Both the position numbers and the translations under genes were made by a program. Under the pieces are notes generated by a model. It was not told the DNA's origin. It made no database searches and worked only from the letters and a program-made list of their open reading frames with translations. A stretch of 53,046 bases of DNA from contig CABYZQ010000001.1 of assembly GCA_902523535.1 (NCBI GenBank), forward strand, positions 1-53,046. The letters run 5' to 3'. Positions within the stretch are counted from its first letter, which is position 1, and every line of letters begins with the position of its first letter. The stretch comes from an uncultured Pelagibacteraceae bacterium (GTDB lineage Bacteria > Pseudomonadota > Alphaproteobacteria > Pelagibacterales > AG-422-B15). Positions 36,378 to 45,760 of the stretch are shown piece by piece.

Positions 36378-38210
36378 ATGAATAGTACAGAAAATCTAAA
36401 AGAAATTATAAATCAATCCCCTACTTCTGCAGGCATTTATAAAATGCTGAATGAAAAAGATGAAATACTTTATGTAGGCAAAGCCAAGAATATTCAAAAT
36501 CGCCTTAAAAGTTACCTGAATGGTAACAATTTATCAAACCGCATAAAAAGAATGGTCAGTAAAATATCAACTATTGACGTTGTAATTACACAAACTGAAA
36601 AAGAAGCATTGCTTTTAGAGGCAAATTTAATCAAGAAACTAAAGCCACCATTTAATATACTTCTTCGTGACGACAAATCGTTTCCTTATATCTTTATTAA
36701 CCATGAACAGGAATATCCACAAATTACAAAACATAGAGGCAAGCAAAAATTTAAAGGAAAGTATTTTGGGCCATTTGCAACAATTAACTCTCTTAATTAT
36801 ACATTAAAAATATTACAGAAAGTTTTCTTACTGCGTTCATGTGATGACACAATATTTGAAAATAGATCAAAACCCTGCCTTCTTTATCAAATTGAGCGAT
36901 GCAGCGGTCCTTGTGTAAATGATACAATTAATAAAAAAGACTACAATTCAACAGTTAAAAATGCTGAGAATTTTCTTTCAGGCCATCACAGTACTCTACA
37001 GGCAGAGCTTTCAAAGAAGATGGAAAGAGAAAGTGAAATTTTGAATTATGAAAAGGCTGCAAGTTATAGAGATAAAATTGAAGCTTTAACTCAAATACAA
37101 AGTCAACAGAATATAAACTTGCATGACATTAAAAATACTGACGTGATATCTATTTCAAGAAAAGGGAACAAATCATGCGTGCAAGTATTTATATACAGAT
37201 CAGGCCAGAATTGGGGGAATAGATCATACTTTCCAAAACATGGGGAAGAAGTTGAAACTTATGAAATATTGGAGAGGTTTATAGTTGATTTTTACACAAA
37301 GTACTCACCTCCAAAAAATGTACTCATAAATACGCCCATTAATAATTCTAAACTCATTAAAAACTCTCTAAAATCGATTTATTCTTATCAAACAAATTTT
37401 TCAATCCCGAAACAAGGTAAAAAATTAGAAATCATTAACTATGCAATAAGGAATTCTGAATTATCACTAAAAAATCATATTACCCAGTCGTTCTCTGATA
37501 AAGAAAATTTAAAAGCCTTAAAAAAAGATTTAGGAATTACCCATGATATTAATCGAATAGAAGCTTTTGATAACAGTCACTTATTTGGCAAAAATGCTGT
37601 TGGAGCTATGATTGTATTTTCAAACGAAGGTTTTGATAAAAAATCTTATAGAAAATTTAATATTGATTCAAACAAGGTTAAACCTGGGGACGATTATGGC
37701 ATGATGCGGCATGTTCTAGAGAGAAGATTTTCTTCTGAAGCAATAAAAAATCAAAAAAAATATCAAAATTTACCTGAGCTTCTCATAATAGATGGTGGCA
37801 AAGGCCATTATGATCTGGCTAAAAAAATATTAGATGAGAAAAATTTAAATAAAATTAAATTAGCGTCAATTTTTAAGGGCGAAGGAAGAAAGGAGAGCCT
37901 AGATCAGATTATTTTCAATGATAAGAAAAATTATATAAAGAAAGATACACCTTCATTTTTCTTTATGCAAAGACTCAGAGATGAATCACATAGATATGCT
38001 ATTGGCGCTCACAGAGACAAAAGAAAAAAAGAAATGCACACATCAGAATTAGAGCCAATTGAAGGCCTGGGACGAGTAAGAAAAAAGCTACTACTGAATC
38101 ATTTTGGATCAATTAAAAATATTAAAACTGCATCATCTCAAGATATTATGAAGGTTAAGGGAATAAGCAGGTTGCTATCAGAAAAAATATATGCTTACTT
38201 TAATGATTGA
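36378..38210 (+). CDS. uvrC: Excinuclease ABC subunit C
   Basis: UvrC makes the dual incisions in excision repair. The domain order is an N-terminal GIY-YIG nuclease (GIYKMLNEKDEILYVGKAKNIQNRL, residues 19-43), a Cys-containing segment (SKPCLLYQIERCSGPC), a UVR motif (MERESEILNYEKAASYRDKIEAL) and an RNase H-like endonuclease (IEAFDNSHLFGKNAVGAM, LLIIDGGKGHYDLA). The protein ends in tandem helix-hairpin-helix motifs (IEGLGRVRKKLLLNHFGS). The length of 610 is standard. The stop TGA overlaps the pgsA ATG by 1 nt. Confidence 0.98.
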   Translation: MNSTENLKEIINQSPTSAGIYKMLNEKDEILYVGKAKNIQNRLKSYLNGNNLSNRIKRMVSKISTIDVVITQTEKEALLLEANLIKKLKPPFNILLRDDKSFPYIFINHEQEYPQITKHRGKQKFKGKYFGPFATINSLNYTLKILQKVFLLRSCDDTIFENRSKPCLLYQIERCSGPCVNDTINKKDYNSTVKNAENFLSGHHSTLQAELSKKMERESEILNYEKAASYRDKIEALTQIQSQQNINLHDIKNTDVISISRKGNKSCVQVFIYRSGQNWGNRSYFPKHGEEVETYEILERFIVDFYTKYSPPKNVLINTPINNSKLIKNSLKSIYSYQTNFSIPKQGKKLEIINYAIRNSELSLKNHITQSFSDKENLKALKKDLGITHDINRIEAFDNSHLFGKNAVGAMIVFSNEGFDKKSYRKFNIDSNKVKPGDDYGMMRHVLERRFSSEAIKNQKKYQNLPELLIIDGGKGHYDLAKKILDEKNLNKIKLASIFKGEGRKESLDQIIFNDKKNYIKKDTPSFFFMQRLRDESHRYAIGAHRDKRKKEMHTSELEPIEGLGRVRKKLLLNHFGSIKNIKTASSQDIMKVKGISRLLSEKIYAYFND

Positions 38211-38752
38211 TGTCCAAGTTACCAAATATATTAACAATTTCAAGAATAGTACTGCTTCCAGTCCTAATAATATTAATTTTTTCTGATTCAAATTTAATAA
38301 ATTTCTTATCAATAGTTTTATTTATTGCGATGTCGATTACTGATTATCTTGATGGTTTAATTGCTAGAAAGACAAAAAATACATCAAACTTTGGAAAAAT
38401 GCTTGATCCCATCGCTGATAAACTCTTTGTAGTTCTTATCTTGATTACTTTTATTTCAGATAGCATGTTGTTAGGAATACATCTGATACCTGCATATCTA
38501 ATTATAGCTAGAGAAATATTTATTTCTGGCTTGAGAGAATATGCATCAAGTGATGATAATAATAAAGAAATACCTGTATCAAATTTAGGTAAATATAAAA
38601 CTGCAGCTCAAATGAGCGGATTATTTTTGATACTATTGGCTGATGTTTACAGTAGTTTATTATTAATTAACAATTTTGGCATAGCACTTTTATGGATTGC
38701 AATGATAGCGTCGTTATATAGTGGTTATCAATACTATAGAAAGATTTTTTAA
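38210..38752 (+). CDS. pgsA: CDP-diacylglycerol-glycerol-3-phosphate 3-phosphatidyltransferase
   Basis: This membrane enzyme makes phosphatidylglycerophosphate, the precursor of phosphatidylglycerol and cardiolipin. The CDP-alcohol phosphatidyltransferase motif DGLIARKTKNTSNFGKMLDPIAD is present in full, between hydrophobic helices; four or more transmembrane segments are evident. It has 180 residues from the ATG at 38210, which overlaps the uvrC stop (TGATG). Its stop directly abuts the ilvE stop from the other strand, with no intergenic base. The uvrC-pgsA pairing is common in proteobacteria. Confidence 0.95.
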   Translation: MSKLPNILTISRIVLLPVLIILIFSDSNLINFLSIVLFIAMSITDYLDGLIARKTKNTSNFGKMLDPIADKLFVVLILITFISDSMLLGIHLIPAYLIIAREIFISGLREYASSDDNNKEIPVSNLGKYKTAAQMSGLFLILLADVYSSLLLINNFGIALLWIAMIASLYSGYQYYRKIF

Positions 38753-39634
38753 CTAAGATCGTACTAGATCGTGATAATCTTGCATGAACTGAAAATTTTG
38801 ACTTTCATCGCCAGTCTTAAATTGAATATTATCAATTGATTGTATTGGAGTAATTTCAGCGGCTGTCCCAGTTAAAAAAGCCTCTTCATAGTTAGCCATT
38901 TCATCCGGCATTATATGTTTTTCCTCAACTGAAAATCCTTTTTTTGTCACCATCTCAATAACTGTTTGCCTAGTAATGCCATTTAGGAAACAATCTGGTA
39001 TAGGTGTATGTATTGTTTTATTTTTTATGAAAAATATGTTCGCCCCTGTTCCTTCCGCTACATAACCTCTGTAATCCAGCATTAAAGCATCATTATAACC
39101 TTTACTCTCCGCATATTCCTTTGACATTGTACAAATAACATAAGGTCCTGATGCTTTAGCTTCACATGGAGCAGTATCAGGTGCTGGTCGTTTCCAAGGT
39201 GATGTAATCAACCTTAGGCCTGCTTTTCTATCTTCAATTTTGAAATATGATGCCCAATCATCCCAGACGGCAATGGCAACATTTATGTCAGCATTAGATG
39301 TCGATAATCCCATCTGCTGACTTCCACGCCAGGCAATTGGACGAACATAACAATCTTGATAACCCATCTTACTGATTAAATCATCTTTAGCCTGGTTAAT
39401 TTCTTCCTGAGTATAGGGAATTTTTATACCAACTGTTTCAGCTGACTTAAATAGTCTTTTTGTATGCTCTTCAGATTTAAATATTTTTCCTTTATAGGCC
39501 CTCTCACCTTCAAAAACAGAACTTGCATAATGAAGTCCTTGGGTGATGACATGACATTTAGCATCGTTCCATGGAATAAATTTTCCATTCATCCATATAA
39601 AGCCATCTCTGTTATCAAATGGTGGTATTTCCAT
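38753..39634 (-). CDS. ilvE: Branched-chain amino acid aminotransferase
   Basis: This fold-type IV PLP enzyme carries out the last step of leucine, isoleucine and valine synthesis. Visible motifs are HYASSVFEGERAY, YVRPIAWRG, the Lys-bearing CEAKASGPYVICTM, GYNDALMLDYRGYVAEGTGANIFF, and TGTAAEITPI near the C-terminus. With 293 residues it is of normal length. The gene is divergent from petP-petR. The same ilvE/petP neighbourhood occurs in other alphaproteobacteria as far as I recall. Confidence 0.94.
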   Translation of the reverse strand: MEIPPFDNRDGFIWMNGKFIPWNDAKCHVITQGLHYASSVFEGERAYKGKIFKSEEHTKRLFKSAETVGIKIPYTQEEINQAKDDLISKMGYQDCYVRPIAWRGSQQMGLSTSNADINVAIAVWDDWASYFKIEDRKAGLRLITSPWKRPAPDTAPCEAKASGPYVICTMSKEYAESKGYNDALMLDYRGYVAEGTGANIFFIKNKTIHTPIPDCFLNGITRQTVIEMVTKKGFSVEEKHIMPDEMANYEEAFLTGTAAEITPIQSIDNIQFKTGDESQNFQFMQDYHDLVRS

Positions 39635-39717
39635 ATATTTTTTATTTAATTTAAGAATAGATTACATAACAGAAAAACTCCTTGATTAATATATATTTTT
39701 ATCGTAACTATGTCATA

Positions 39718-40194
39718 GTGGCTGACTTAAATACATCCAATAGCAAAGCATCTTCTTTGCTCTATCTTCGTGAAGACCGTATCAAAATTTCATTAAATAA
39801 TTTTTTTGAAGCTAATAGAATATTTGAAAAAGAAATATTTAATAATTTAGATGATGAACAGCTTGGCATGGCTGATATTAGATGTCTTTTAATAATAAAC
39901 TTAAATCCTGGGATAATATTTAATGAACTGTTAAATATTCTTGATATCAGAAAACAAAGTTTGAATAGAGTTTTAAGAAGTTTGTTGAAGGAAAAATTTA
40001 TTATTCAAAAAATTAATTCTGATGATGGCAGAAAAAAGAATTTATATCTCACCGATACTGCTAAAGACAAATTAAATAATGTTATTAAACCTTTAATAGA
40101 TAGACTCTCAAAATCTTATGTTAAATCTGGGGCTAACGCTGTTCAGGGATTTAATATGCTAGTAAACAGTTTAATAGAAAAAAATAATGAATAA
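39718..40194 (+). CDS. petP: MarR-family regulator (PetP-like)
   Basis: The winged helix-turn-helix of the MarR family is seen in LGMADIRCLLIINLNPGIIFNELLNILDIRKQSLNRVLRSLLKEKFI followed by the wing INSDDGRKKNLYLT. The gene directly precedes, and overlaps by 8 nt, an OmpR-type response regulator. This is the petP-petR arrangement known from Rhodobacter, where PetR/PetP affect cytochrome bc1 expression. The start is uncertain: GTG 39718 gives a compact N-terminus before LLYLRED, while an in-frame TTG at 39682 would add 12 residues. Neither has a clear Shine-Dalgarno. Confidence 0.82.
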   Translation: MADLNTSNSKASSLLYLREDRIKISLNNFFEANRIFEKEIFNNLDDEQLGMADIRCLLIINLNPGIIFNELLNILDIRKQSLNRVLRSLLKEKFIIQKINSDDGRKKNLYLTDTAKDKLNNVIKPLIDRLSKSYVKSGANAVQGFNMLVNSLIEKNNE

Positions 40195-40864
40195 CAATCT
40201 ACAACACTTACTTATTGTTGACGATGATGACAAAATTAGAAATCTTTTAAAATCATATTTAATAGAACATAGCTTTCTTATTTCTACTGCTGCTAATGCA
40301 GAAAAGGCCAAAGAGTTACTTAAATATATAGTTTTTGATCTACTAATCGTAGATATAATGATGCCAGGACAAGATGGCTACGAGCTCACAAAGGATATAA
40401 GGCAGTCATCTCTCACGCCTATAATTCATCTAACGGCTATGAATGAGTCGGAGAATAGAGTTCATGGACTCGAAATTGGTGCTGATGATTATTTAAGTAA
40501 ACCTTTTGAACCTAAGGAATTACTACTAAGAATAAGAAACATAATTAATAAAACATCAACTAAAAATATTAAAAATAAGATCCAATTAGATAATATAGTA
40601 ATAGATTTATCAAGTGGGTCCATAAAAGGAAGAACGGCAGACTTATCGCTTAATCAAAATGAGTTAAAAATTTTGCAACTCCTCTCCGCTAACCCAGGCA
40701 AGTCATTTTCTAGAGATCAATTAATAACAGAGTTAAATTTTTCGCAGGAACGTACATTAGATGTATGTATTAATAGGTTAAGAAAGAAAATTGAAAAGAA
40801 TCCCAAAATACCCAGATTTTTGCGAACAAAAAGAGGTTCAGGATATGAACTGTGGATTGATTAG
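40187..40864 (+). CDS. petR: OmpR-family response regulator (PetR-like)
   Basis: A receiver domain with the acidic pocket VDDDD and phospho-acceptor D56 (LLIVDIMMPG), the Thr in HLTAMNE and Lys in SKPFEPKELLLRI, is followed by a winged-helix output domain (SLNQNELKILQLLSANPGKSFSRDQLI...RTLDVCINRLRKKIE). The length of 225 is normal. It is translationally coupled to the MarR gene upstream and lies 3 nt before the sensor kinase. Family knowledge links PetR to cytochrome bc1; here cytochrome b/c1 genes lie about 10 kb away on the other strand. Confidence 0.92.
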   Translation: MNNNLQHLLIVDDDDKIRNLLKSYLIEHSFLISTAANAEKAKELLKYIVFDLLIVDIMMPGQDGYELTKDIRQSSLTPIIHLTAMNESENRVHGLEIGADDYLSKPFEPKELLLRIRNIINKTSTKNIKNKIQLDNIVIDLSSGSIKGRTADLSLNQNELKILQLLSANPGKSFSRDQLITELNFSQERTLDVCINRLRKKIEKNPKIPRFLRTKRGSGYELWID

Positions 40865-40867
40865 ATA

Positions 40868-42160
40868 ATGTTTAGAAATTTACTTCCTACAAGCTTACTA
40901 GGCCGAACAATTTTAATAGTTTTGTTTCCTATAGTTATGTTTCAATTAATTATTTTATCCTACTACTATAATAGTTTGTGGGAGCGTACCCTCAATAGAC
41001 TTTCAAGATCAGTTGCCATGGAAATACAAATGGTTACTAGACAATATGATGAAGACAAAAGTTCTCTCATTGATAAAATTGAAATGCAAGAAATATTTCT
41101 ATTTAACGTAAATACTTATGACCAACTTGAATTCTTTAACGAAACAGAAAATTATAATACTCAAGTTCTTAATAGCTTTAGTCAAGAACTAGCGACAAGA
41201 ATTAAAAATCCATTTTCAATCAAAGAGACGCTTAATGATACAATTGAAGTAATAATACAATTTGAGTCCTCATATATAATGCTTACTTTTCCAAAAGATA
41301 GAATAACTACTGCTAGAAACCATATTTTTCTTGGTTGGCAGATTATATCCGCACTTATATTAGTTCTCATTTCTTATTTATTTCTTAAAAACCAAGTAAA
41401 ACCAATTAGTAACTTAGCAAAAGCAGCAGAGCAATTTGGCAAAGGACAAGAGTTAGATAATTTTAAAATTTCAGGAGCTCTTGAAGTTAGACAGGCAGGT
41501 AAAGAATTTATAAAAATGAAAAATCGAATATTAAAACAAATTGATCAACGCTCTCTAATGCTTGCTGGGGTAAGTCATGATTTAAAGACTCCACTGACCA
41601 GAATGAAACTAATAATAGAAACACTAGATAATAAAGATATAAAAAAAGATATTAATGATGAAATTAATCATATGAATGAAATGCTAATTGAATACCTTGA
41701 TTTCGCAGCCTCTGATGATTCAAAAGATAGGTCTGTGATTAACCCTATAGAAGCTATCATTAAAATTAAAAATGATGTTCATTTTAGGAACCACAAAATT
41801 GAACTAGAGGTACTCAACGATGAGGCTGTAACAGTAAATGAAAATGTATTTGTACGGTCAATTACAAATATTTTGAATAATGCGATTGATAAAGCAGGTA
41901 GAATTATTATCAAAGCTGAGGTGAATAGCAAAATGATTAAAATCAATATTCACGACAACGGCCCAGGTATTGATGATGAAGAAAAAGCAAATGTATTCAA
42001 GCCCTTCTATAGGATTGACAAAAGTAGAAATCAAAACAAGACAAATTCAGGTTTAGGTCTGGCAACTACTAAATCACTACTAGGCTCAATAAACGGAAAA
42101 ATAAGTTTGCATGATAGTTATTTAGGTGGCTTGGAAGTAGCTATAGTAATACAAAATTAA
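40868..42160 (+). CDS. EnvZ-like sensor histidine kinase
   Basis: This membrane kinase has two transmembrane segments (about residues 12-32 and 155-172) enclosing a periplasmic domain of roughly 120 residues, then a HAMP linker. The dimerisation/phosphoacceptor box is LAGVSHDLKTPLTR with H237. The ATPase has N box NILNNAIDKA, G1 DNGPGIDDEE and G2 SGLGLATTK. It is the obvious partner of the PetR-like regulator just upstream. The sensed signal is unknown. The stop codon interlocks with the proC stop from the other strand within TTAA. Confidence 0.93.
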   Translation: MFRNLLPTSLLGRTILIVLFPIVMFQLIILSYYYNSLWERTLNRLSRSVAMEIQMVTRQYDEDKSSLIDKIEMQEIFLFNVNTYDQLEFFNETENYNTQVLNSFSQELATRIKNPFSIKETLNDTIEVIIQFESSYIMLTFPKDRITTARNHIFLGWQIISALILVLISYLFLKNQVKPISNLAKAAEQFGKGQELDNFKISGALEVRQAGKEFIKMKNRILKQIDQRSLMLAGVSHDLKTPLTRMKLIIETLDNKDIKKDINDEINHMNEMLIEYLDFAASDDSKDRSVINPIEAIIKIKNDVHFRNHKIELEVLNDEAVTVNENVFVRSITNILNNAIDKAGRIIIKAEVNSKMIKINIHDNGPGIDDEEKANVFKPFYRIDKSRNQNKTNSGLGLATTKSLLGSINGKISLHDSYLGGLEVAIVIQN

Positions 42161-42987
42161 TTAGCCTTACTAAGCTCCCTGGACCTTTTCTTTGCTTTAT
42201 CTATGGCTTTAGAAATTAGAGTGCTAAGGCCATTTCTGTTTTCTAATATTTTAAGCGCAGCTTCAGTTGTTCCTCCCTTACTAGTAACACTCTTTTTTAA
42301 ATGTGTTGGACTATCTTTTTCATTTAAAAGAAGCAAAAGAGACCCAAGAAAAGTTTGAAGAACCATATTTTTTGAATTTTTGAACCCAGACTTATCAGCT
42401 ATTTTAATAAGCGTTTCAATGAAGAGAAATATATAGGCAGGGCCACTTCCAAAGATTGCTGTAAAATCGTCAATAACTTTTTCATTTTTAGTTTCATTTA
42501 TTTGCCCTAGTAATGATAGGAAATTCCTAACTATTTTCTTTTGATCAGTATTAATTGTTTTATCAAAACAAATGAGAGTTGTACCCATATTGACTGATGC
42601 TGGGGTATTTGTCATAGCTCTCACAATACCTTTATTTAGAGTAAATATTTTTTTTAAATCAGAAATCTTCTTTCCTGCTACAATCGACACAATAAGAGAA
42701 TTAGACAAAAATTTTTCTAAAGAACTGTCAACTGCAGCGTTTAATTGATTTGGCTTTACAGAAATTAATGAAATAGATGGTACAAATTTATATTTAAGCA
42801 ACCGAACATTTTTGACAATTTTAAGATTATGTTTTGACTTTATCTTTTTTAATTTTGGTGTGATTTTTTTTTCAATAATTAAGATGTTTTTTGATGATAT
42901 CTTATTTTCAATCAATGAATTGAGTACTGCGTAGCCCATATTTCCAGCGCCAATAATAAGAAATTTTTGTTTTTTAAGATTTATCAT
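42157..42987 (-). CDS. proC: Pyrroline-5-carboxylate reductase
   Basis: ProC catalyses the last step of proline synthesis with NAD(P)H. The dinucleotide-binding N-terminus FLIIGAGNMGYAVLNSL, the NTPASVNMGTTLI segment, FGSGPAYIFLFIETLI and the C-terminal VTSKGGTTEAALKIL are clear. The length of 276 is typical. Lysine-rich stretches (EKKITPKLKKIKSKHNLKIVK) reflect base composition. A 51-codon ORF upstream overlaps its start by 14 nt, suggesting translational coupling. Confidence 0.94.
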   Translation of the reverse strand: MINLKKQKFLIIGAGNMGYAVLNSLIENKISSKNILIIEKKITPKLKKIKSKHNLKIVKNVRLLKYKFVPSISLISVKPNQLNAAVDSSLEKFLSNSLIVSIVAGKKISDLKKIFTLNKGIVRAMTNTPASVNMGTTLICFDKTINTDQKKIVRNFLSLLGQINETKNEKVIDDFTAIFGSGPAYIFLFIETLIKIADKSGFKNSKNMVLQTFLGSLLLLLNEKDSPTHLKKSVTSKGGTTEAALKILENRNGLSTLISKAIDKAKKRSRELSKAN

Positions 42988-43129
42988 TTGACTTTTGAGC
43001 TGATGTATTTTTTCTATCTTCTTTAAATTTATTCATTGTTTTGATCTCATCTTTAAAAGATAAAGAGATCTCATATAAACTTATACAGATGTCTGTAACT
43101 TTATTTAATATTTTATTTCTACTATACAT
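42974..43129 (-). CDS. Small ORF coupled to proC; possible reduced UbiK/BMFP-like protein
   Basis: This 51-residue ORF starts with ATG at 43129 and ends inside proC (14-nt overlap). It has an amphipathic, helix-prone sequence: NKILNKVTDICISLYEI, then FKDEIKTMNKFKED, and a Lys/Asn-rich polar tail. UbiK/BMFP proteins, which assist ubiquinone synthesis, start with a similar NK(I/F)LD-type segment and a helix, and in alphaproteobacteria often sit near lgt, as here. The match is weak and the protein is only about half the family length, so a different or spurious ORF remains possible. The 40 nt before lgt hold nothing else recognisable. Confidence 0.45.
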   Translation of the reverse strand: MYSRNKILNKVTDICISLYEISLSFKDEIKTMNKFKEDRKNTSAQKSNDKS

Positions 43130-43169
43130 AAATGGTGTTAGGTTATTCTTATATCAAATTTAAAATAGC

Positions 43170-43973
43170 GTGATTTATCTTAGTTTTCCATCTATTAGTC
43201 CAATTTTTTTCTCAATAGGTCCACTTGAAATTAGATGGTACTCATTAGCGTACATCGTGGGTTTTATATTTGCTTGGCGATACATCAAATACTTGTCTTC
43301 TAACAAAAAAATATATGACGTTAAAGCTAATATAAATGAAAAATTAGTTGATGACTTAGTATTCTATTCAATTTTAGGTCTCATAATTGGAGCTAGAATT
43401 GGATACGTATTATTTTATAATTTTGCATACTATAGCGATAACGTTGTAGAAATTTTCTACCTATGGCAAGGAGGACTGTCATTTCATGGTGGATTGATAG
43501 GCATCATAATTGCAGCTTTGCTTGTTTCAAGAAACTTTAAGTGCTCTTTTTTTGAAGTTAGTGACTTAATATGTGTTTCTGCTCCTGTTGGCATATTCTT
43601 TGGGAGAATAGCAAATTTTATTAATGGTGAACTTTATGGACGGCCAGCAAATTTCTTGTTTGGCATGATCTTTCCAAATGCAGATGACCAATTTAGACAT
43701 CCCAGTCAGCTCTATGAAGCATTCTTGGAAGGCCTATTGCTGTTCATCATCTTAAATATTCTAATTTTTAGGTATTATAAACTCAAGTCTCCCGGGTTTG
43801 TTTCTGGAGCCTTTCTCTTGTTATATGGAGTATTTAGATATTCTGTAGAGTTCACCCGTGAGCCCGATGTACAAGTTGGGTATATTGCTAACTTTTTTAC
43901 CATGGGAATGTTGCTTTCAATACCAATGATTATAGCTGGATTGAGCATCTTACTTTTAGCAAATAAAAAATGA
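43170..43973 (+). CDS. lgt: Prolipoprotein diacylglyceryl transferase
   Basis: Lgt attaches diacylglycerol from phosphatidylglycerol to the lipobox Cys of prolipoproteins such as MlaA. This 267-residue membrane protein has seven predicted helices. The Lgt signature GRIANFINGELYGR and the GGLSFHGGLIG loop are both present, as is the late RHPSQLYEA with the conserved Tyr. The start is a GTG at 43170 (IYLSFPSISP), without an obvious Shine-Dalgarno. The stop overlaps the next gene by 4 nt. Confidence 0.96.
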   Translation: MIYLSFPSISPIFFSIGPLEIRWYSLAYIVGFIFAWRYIKYLSSNKKIYDVKANINEKLVDDLVFYSILGLIIGARIGYVLFYNFAYYSDNVVEIFYLWQGGLSFHGGLIGIIIAALLVSRNFKCSFFEVSDLICVSAPVGIFFGRIANFINGELYGRPANFLFGMIFPNADDQFRHPSQLYEAFLEGLLLFIILNILIFRYYKLKSPGFVSGAFLLLYGVFRYSVEFTREPDVQVGYIANFFTMGMLLSIPMIIAGLSILLLANKK

Positions 43974-44998
43974 TTAAAGAAAAGTTGCTAAAATATCTTA
44001 ACGAAAACCCATACATATATTTAGATGAGTTTATTAAACTAGTGCATGGTGATAAAGATCATGGATATTATGTCTCTGAAGAGATTATTGGTAAAAAAGG
44101 TGATTTTATAACTGCTCCTGAGATATCGCAAATGTTTGGCGAAGCAATAGCAATCAAGATTCTTCAGGTTATAAATAAAAATAATATCAAACACTTTAAT
44201 TTAATAGAATTAGGCCCTGGAAGGGGAACTCTCATTAATGATATTTTAAGGGTATTAAATAAACATTTATCTCCTGAAATAAATATTTCACTTCACTTCA
44301 ATGAAATTAATAAAAATTTTATCGAAAATCTAAAATTACAATTTCCAAAATGTAAAATTCACTCAGTAATTGGTGATTATCCTGATCGATATTCTTTTTT
44401 TATCGCAAATGAATTTGTAGATGCGCTTCCCTTAAGACAGTTAAAAAAAAGAGGCAACACATATTACGAGACAGTCGTAAAAAAATCATTGGATGGAGAC
44501 TTTGAATTTGATATTGAAATTGCAAGAAGTGAAAGTGAAATATATGCAAAATCTAGATGTGATTTAAAAAATAATCAAATCTTTGAATACTCTCCACAAA
44601 CAATTGAGGTATTTAGTAAAATCATCAACTTTTTAGAAAAAAATAAAGGACATCTTCTATTAATTGACTACGGCTACGCAAAACATCCTTTAAAAAGCAC
44701 TATCCAGTCAATTAAAAATCATAAAAAAACTGATGTATTAAATGATATTGGAAAACAAGACATTACTTACCTTGTGAATTTTGATTGCTTGATAAGTATC
44801 TTAAAAAATAAAAAGATTTTAGAGTATAAATTTGTCACTCAATCAGCTTTTTTGAAATTGAACGGCATTGAGGAAAGAGCAAATCAATTGTGTGAACAAA
44901 ACCCAGCTAAAGCTGAGGAAATAAAAATACAGTTAAATCGATTAATTAATGATGCACATATGGGAAGTCTTTTCAAAGTATTGGAAGTGGAAATTTAA
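43970..44998 (+). CDS. NDUFAF7/MidA-family SAM-dependent methyltransferase
   Basis: This COG1565 protein is related to mitochondrial NDUFAF7, which methylates an arginine of complex I subunit NDUFS2. Seen features are FIKLVHGDKDHGYYVSEEIIGKKGDFITAPEISQMFGE, the SAM motif NLIELGPGRGTLINDILR, SFFIANEFVDALPLRQL, and LLIDYGYAKHP. The length of 342 is normal. In a bacterium the likely target is the homologous NuoD/respiratory subunit, an inference from the family. It lies between lgt and pgeF with an ATGA overlap and no spacer respectively. Confidence 0.9.
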   Translation: MIKEKLLKYLNENPYIYLDEFIKLVHGDKDHGYYVSEEIIGKKGDFITAPEISQMFGEAIAIKILQVINKNNIKHFNLIELGPGRGTLINDILRVLNKHLSPEINISLHFNEINKNFIENLKLQFPKCKIHSVIGDYPDRYSFFIANEFVDALPLRQLKKRGNTYYETVVKKSLDGDFEFDIEIARSESEIYAKSRCDLKNNQIFEYSPQTIEVFSKIINFLEKNKGHLLLIDYGYAKHPLKSTIQSIKNHKKTDVLNDIGKQDITYLVNFDCLISILKNKKILEYKFVTQSAFLKLNGIEERANQLCEQNPAKAEEIKIQLNRLINDAHMGSLFKVLEVEI

Positions 44999-45760
44999 AT
45001 GTTTTTTTCAAAAAATTTAAGCGACGTTGATCACTGTTTTTTTTCAAGAATTGGTGGCTTTAGTAAAAAAAAATATTCATCACTAAATTGCGGTAAAGGA
45101 TCAAATGATAATCCTCTATTGGTAGAGGATAATTTAAAGATAATTCATAAGTATTTCAATCTTCCAAGGTCTAAGTTGATTACAATGCACCAAACACATT
45201 CAAGCATATGCAAAATAGTTGAGCCTAAATTACAGCAAACAGAATATAAGTGTGACGGTATAGTAACAAAACATCAGAATATAATATTGTCAGTTCTGAC
45301 AGCCGATTGTGCTCCGATCTTATTTTTTGACCAAAAAAAATCAATTATTGGAGCTTGTCATGCAGGTTGGAAAGGAGCCCTGAACGGTATTATTGAAAAT
45401 ACTCTATCAAGTATGAAGCTCCTTGGTGCAAACATTAACAATATAAATTGTTCAATTGGGCCATGTATTGGACAAAACTCATATGAAGTGAAATCAGACT
45501 TTTTCAAAATATTTGTAGACAAGTCGATAAGAAATAGACAATTTTTTATCGAAATCAATAAGGATAAATATCAGTTTTCCCTAAAAAAATTCATTAGATT
45601 AAAGCTTGAAGAGCAAGGCGTTGGAAACATAGACACTGTCAACATTGATACTTACAAAGACGAACACCTTTGTTTCAGCTACAGGCGGTCACTTCATAAA
45701 AAAGAGGATGATTATGGTAGAATGATTTCAACAATTACTATAAAAGGAGATCATTCATGA
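44999..45760 (+). CDS. pgeF: Peptidoglycan editing factor PgeF (YfiH/laccase-domain family)
   Basis: This is a 253-residue member of the family also called polyphenol oxidase or purine-nucleoside phosphorylase YlmD/YfiH, which in E. coli prevents misincorporation into murein precursors. Metal-site motifs are [19 protein letters not shown] with Cys, and [27 protein letters not shown] and CFSYRR close the fold. It follows the NDUFAF7-like gene with no spacer and its stop overlaps the prs start by 4 nt (ATGA). Confidence 0.92.
   Translation: MFFSKNLSDVDHCFFSRIGGFSKKKYSSLNCGKGSNDNPLLVEDNLKIIHKYFNLPRSKLITMHQTHSSICKIVEPKLQQTEYKCDGIVTKHQNIILSVLTADCAPILFFDQKKSIIGACHAGWKGALNGIIENTLSSMKLLGANINNINCSIGPCIGQNSYEVKSDFFKIFVDKSIRNRQFFIEINKDKYQFSLKKFIRLKLEEQGVGNIDTVNIDTYKDEHLCFSYRRSLHKKEDDYGRMISTITIKGDHS

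Noticed and set aside
36378..38752. Expected moaD/moaE after uvrC-pgsA
   Set aside because: The common alphaproteobacterial continuation is absent; pgsA abuts the convergent ilvE. Its absence here says nothing about the rest of the genome.
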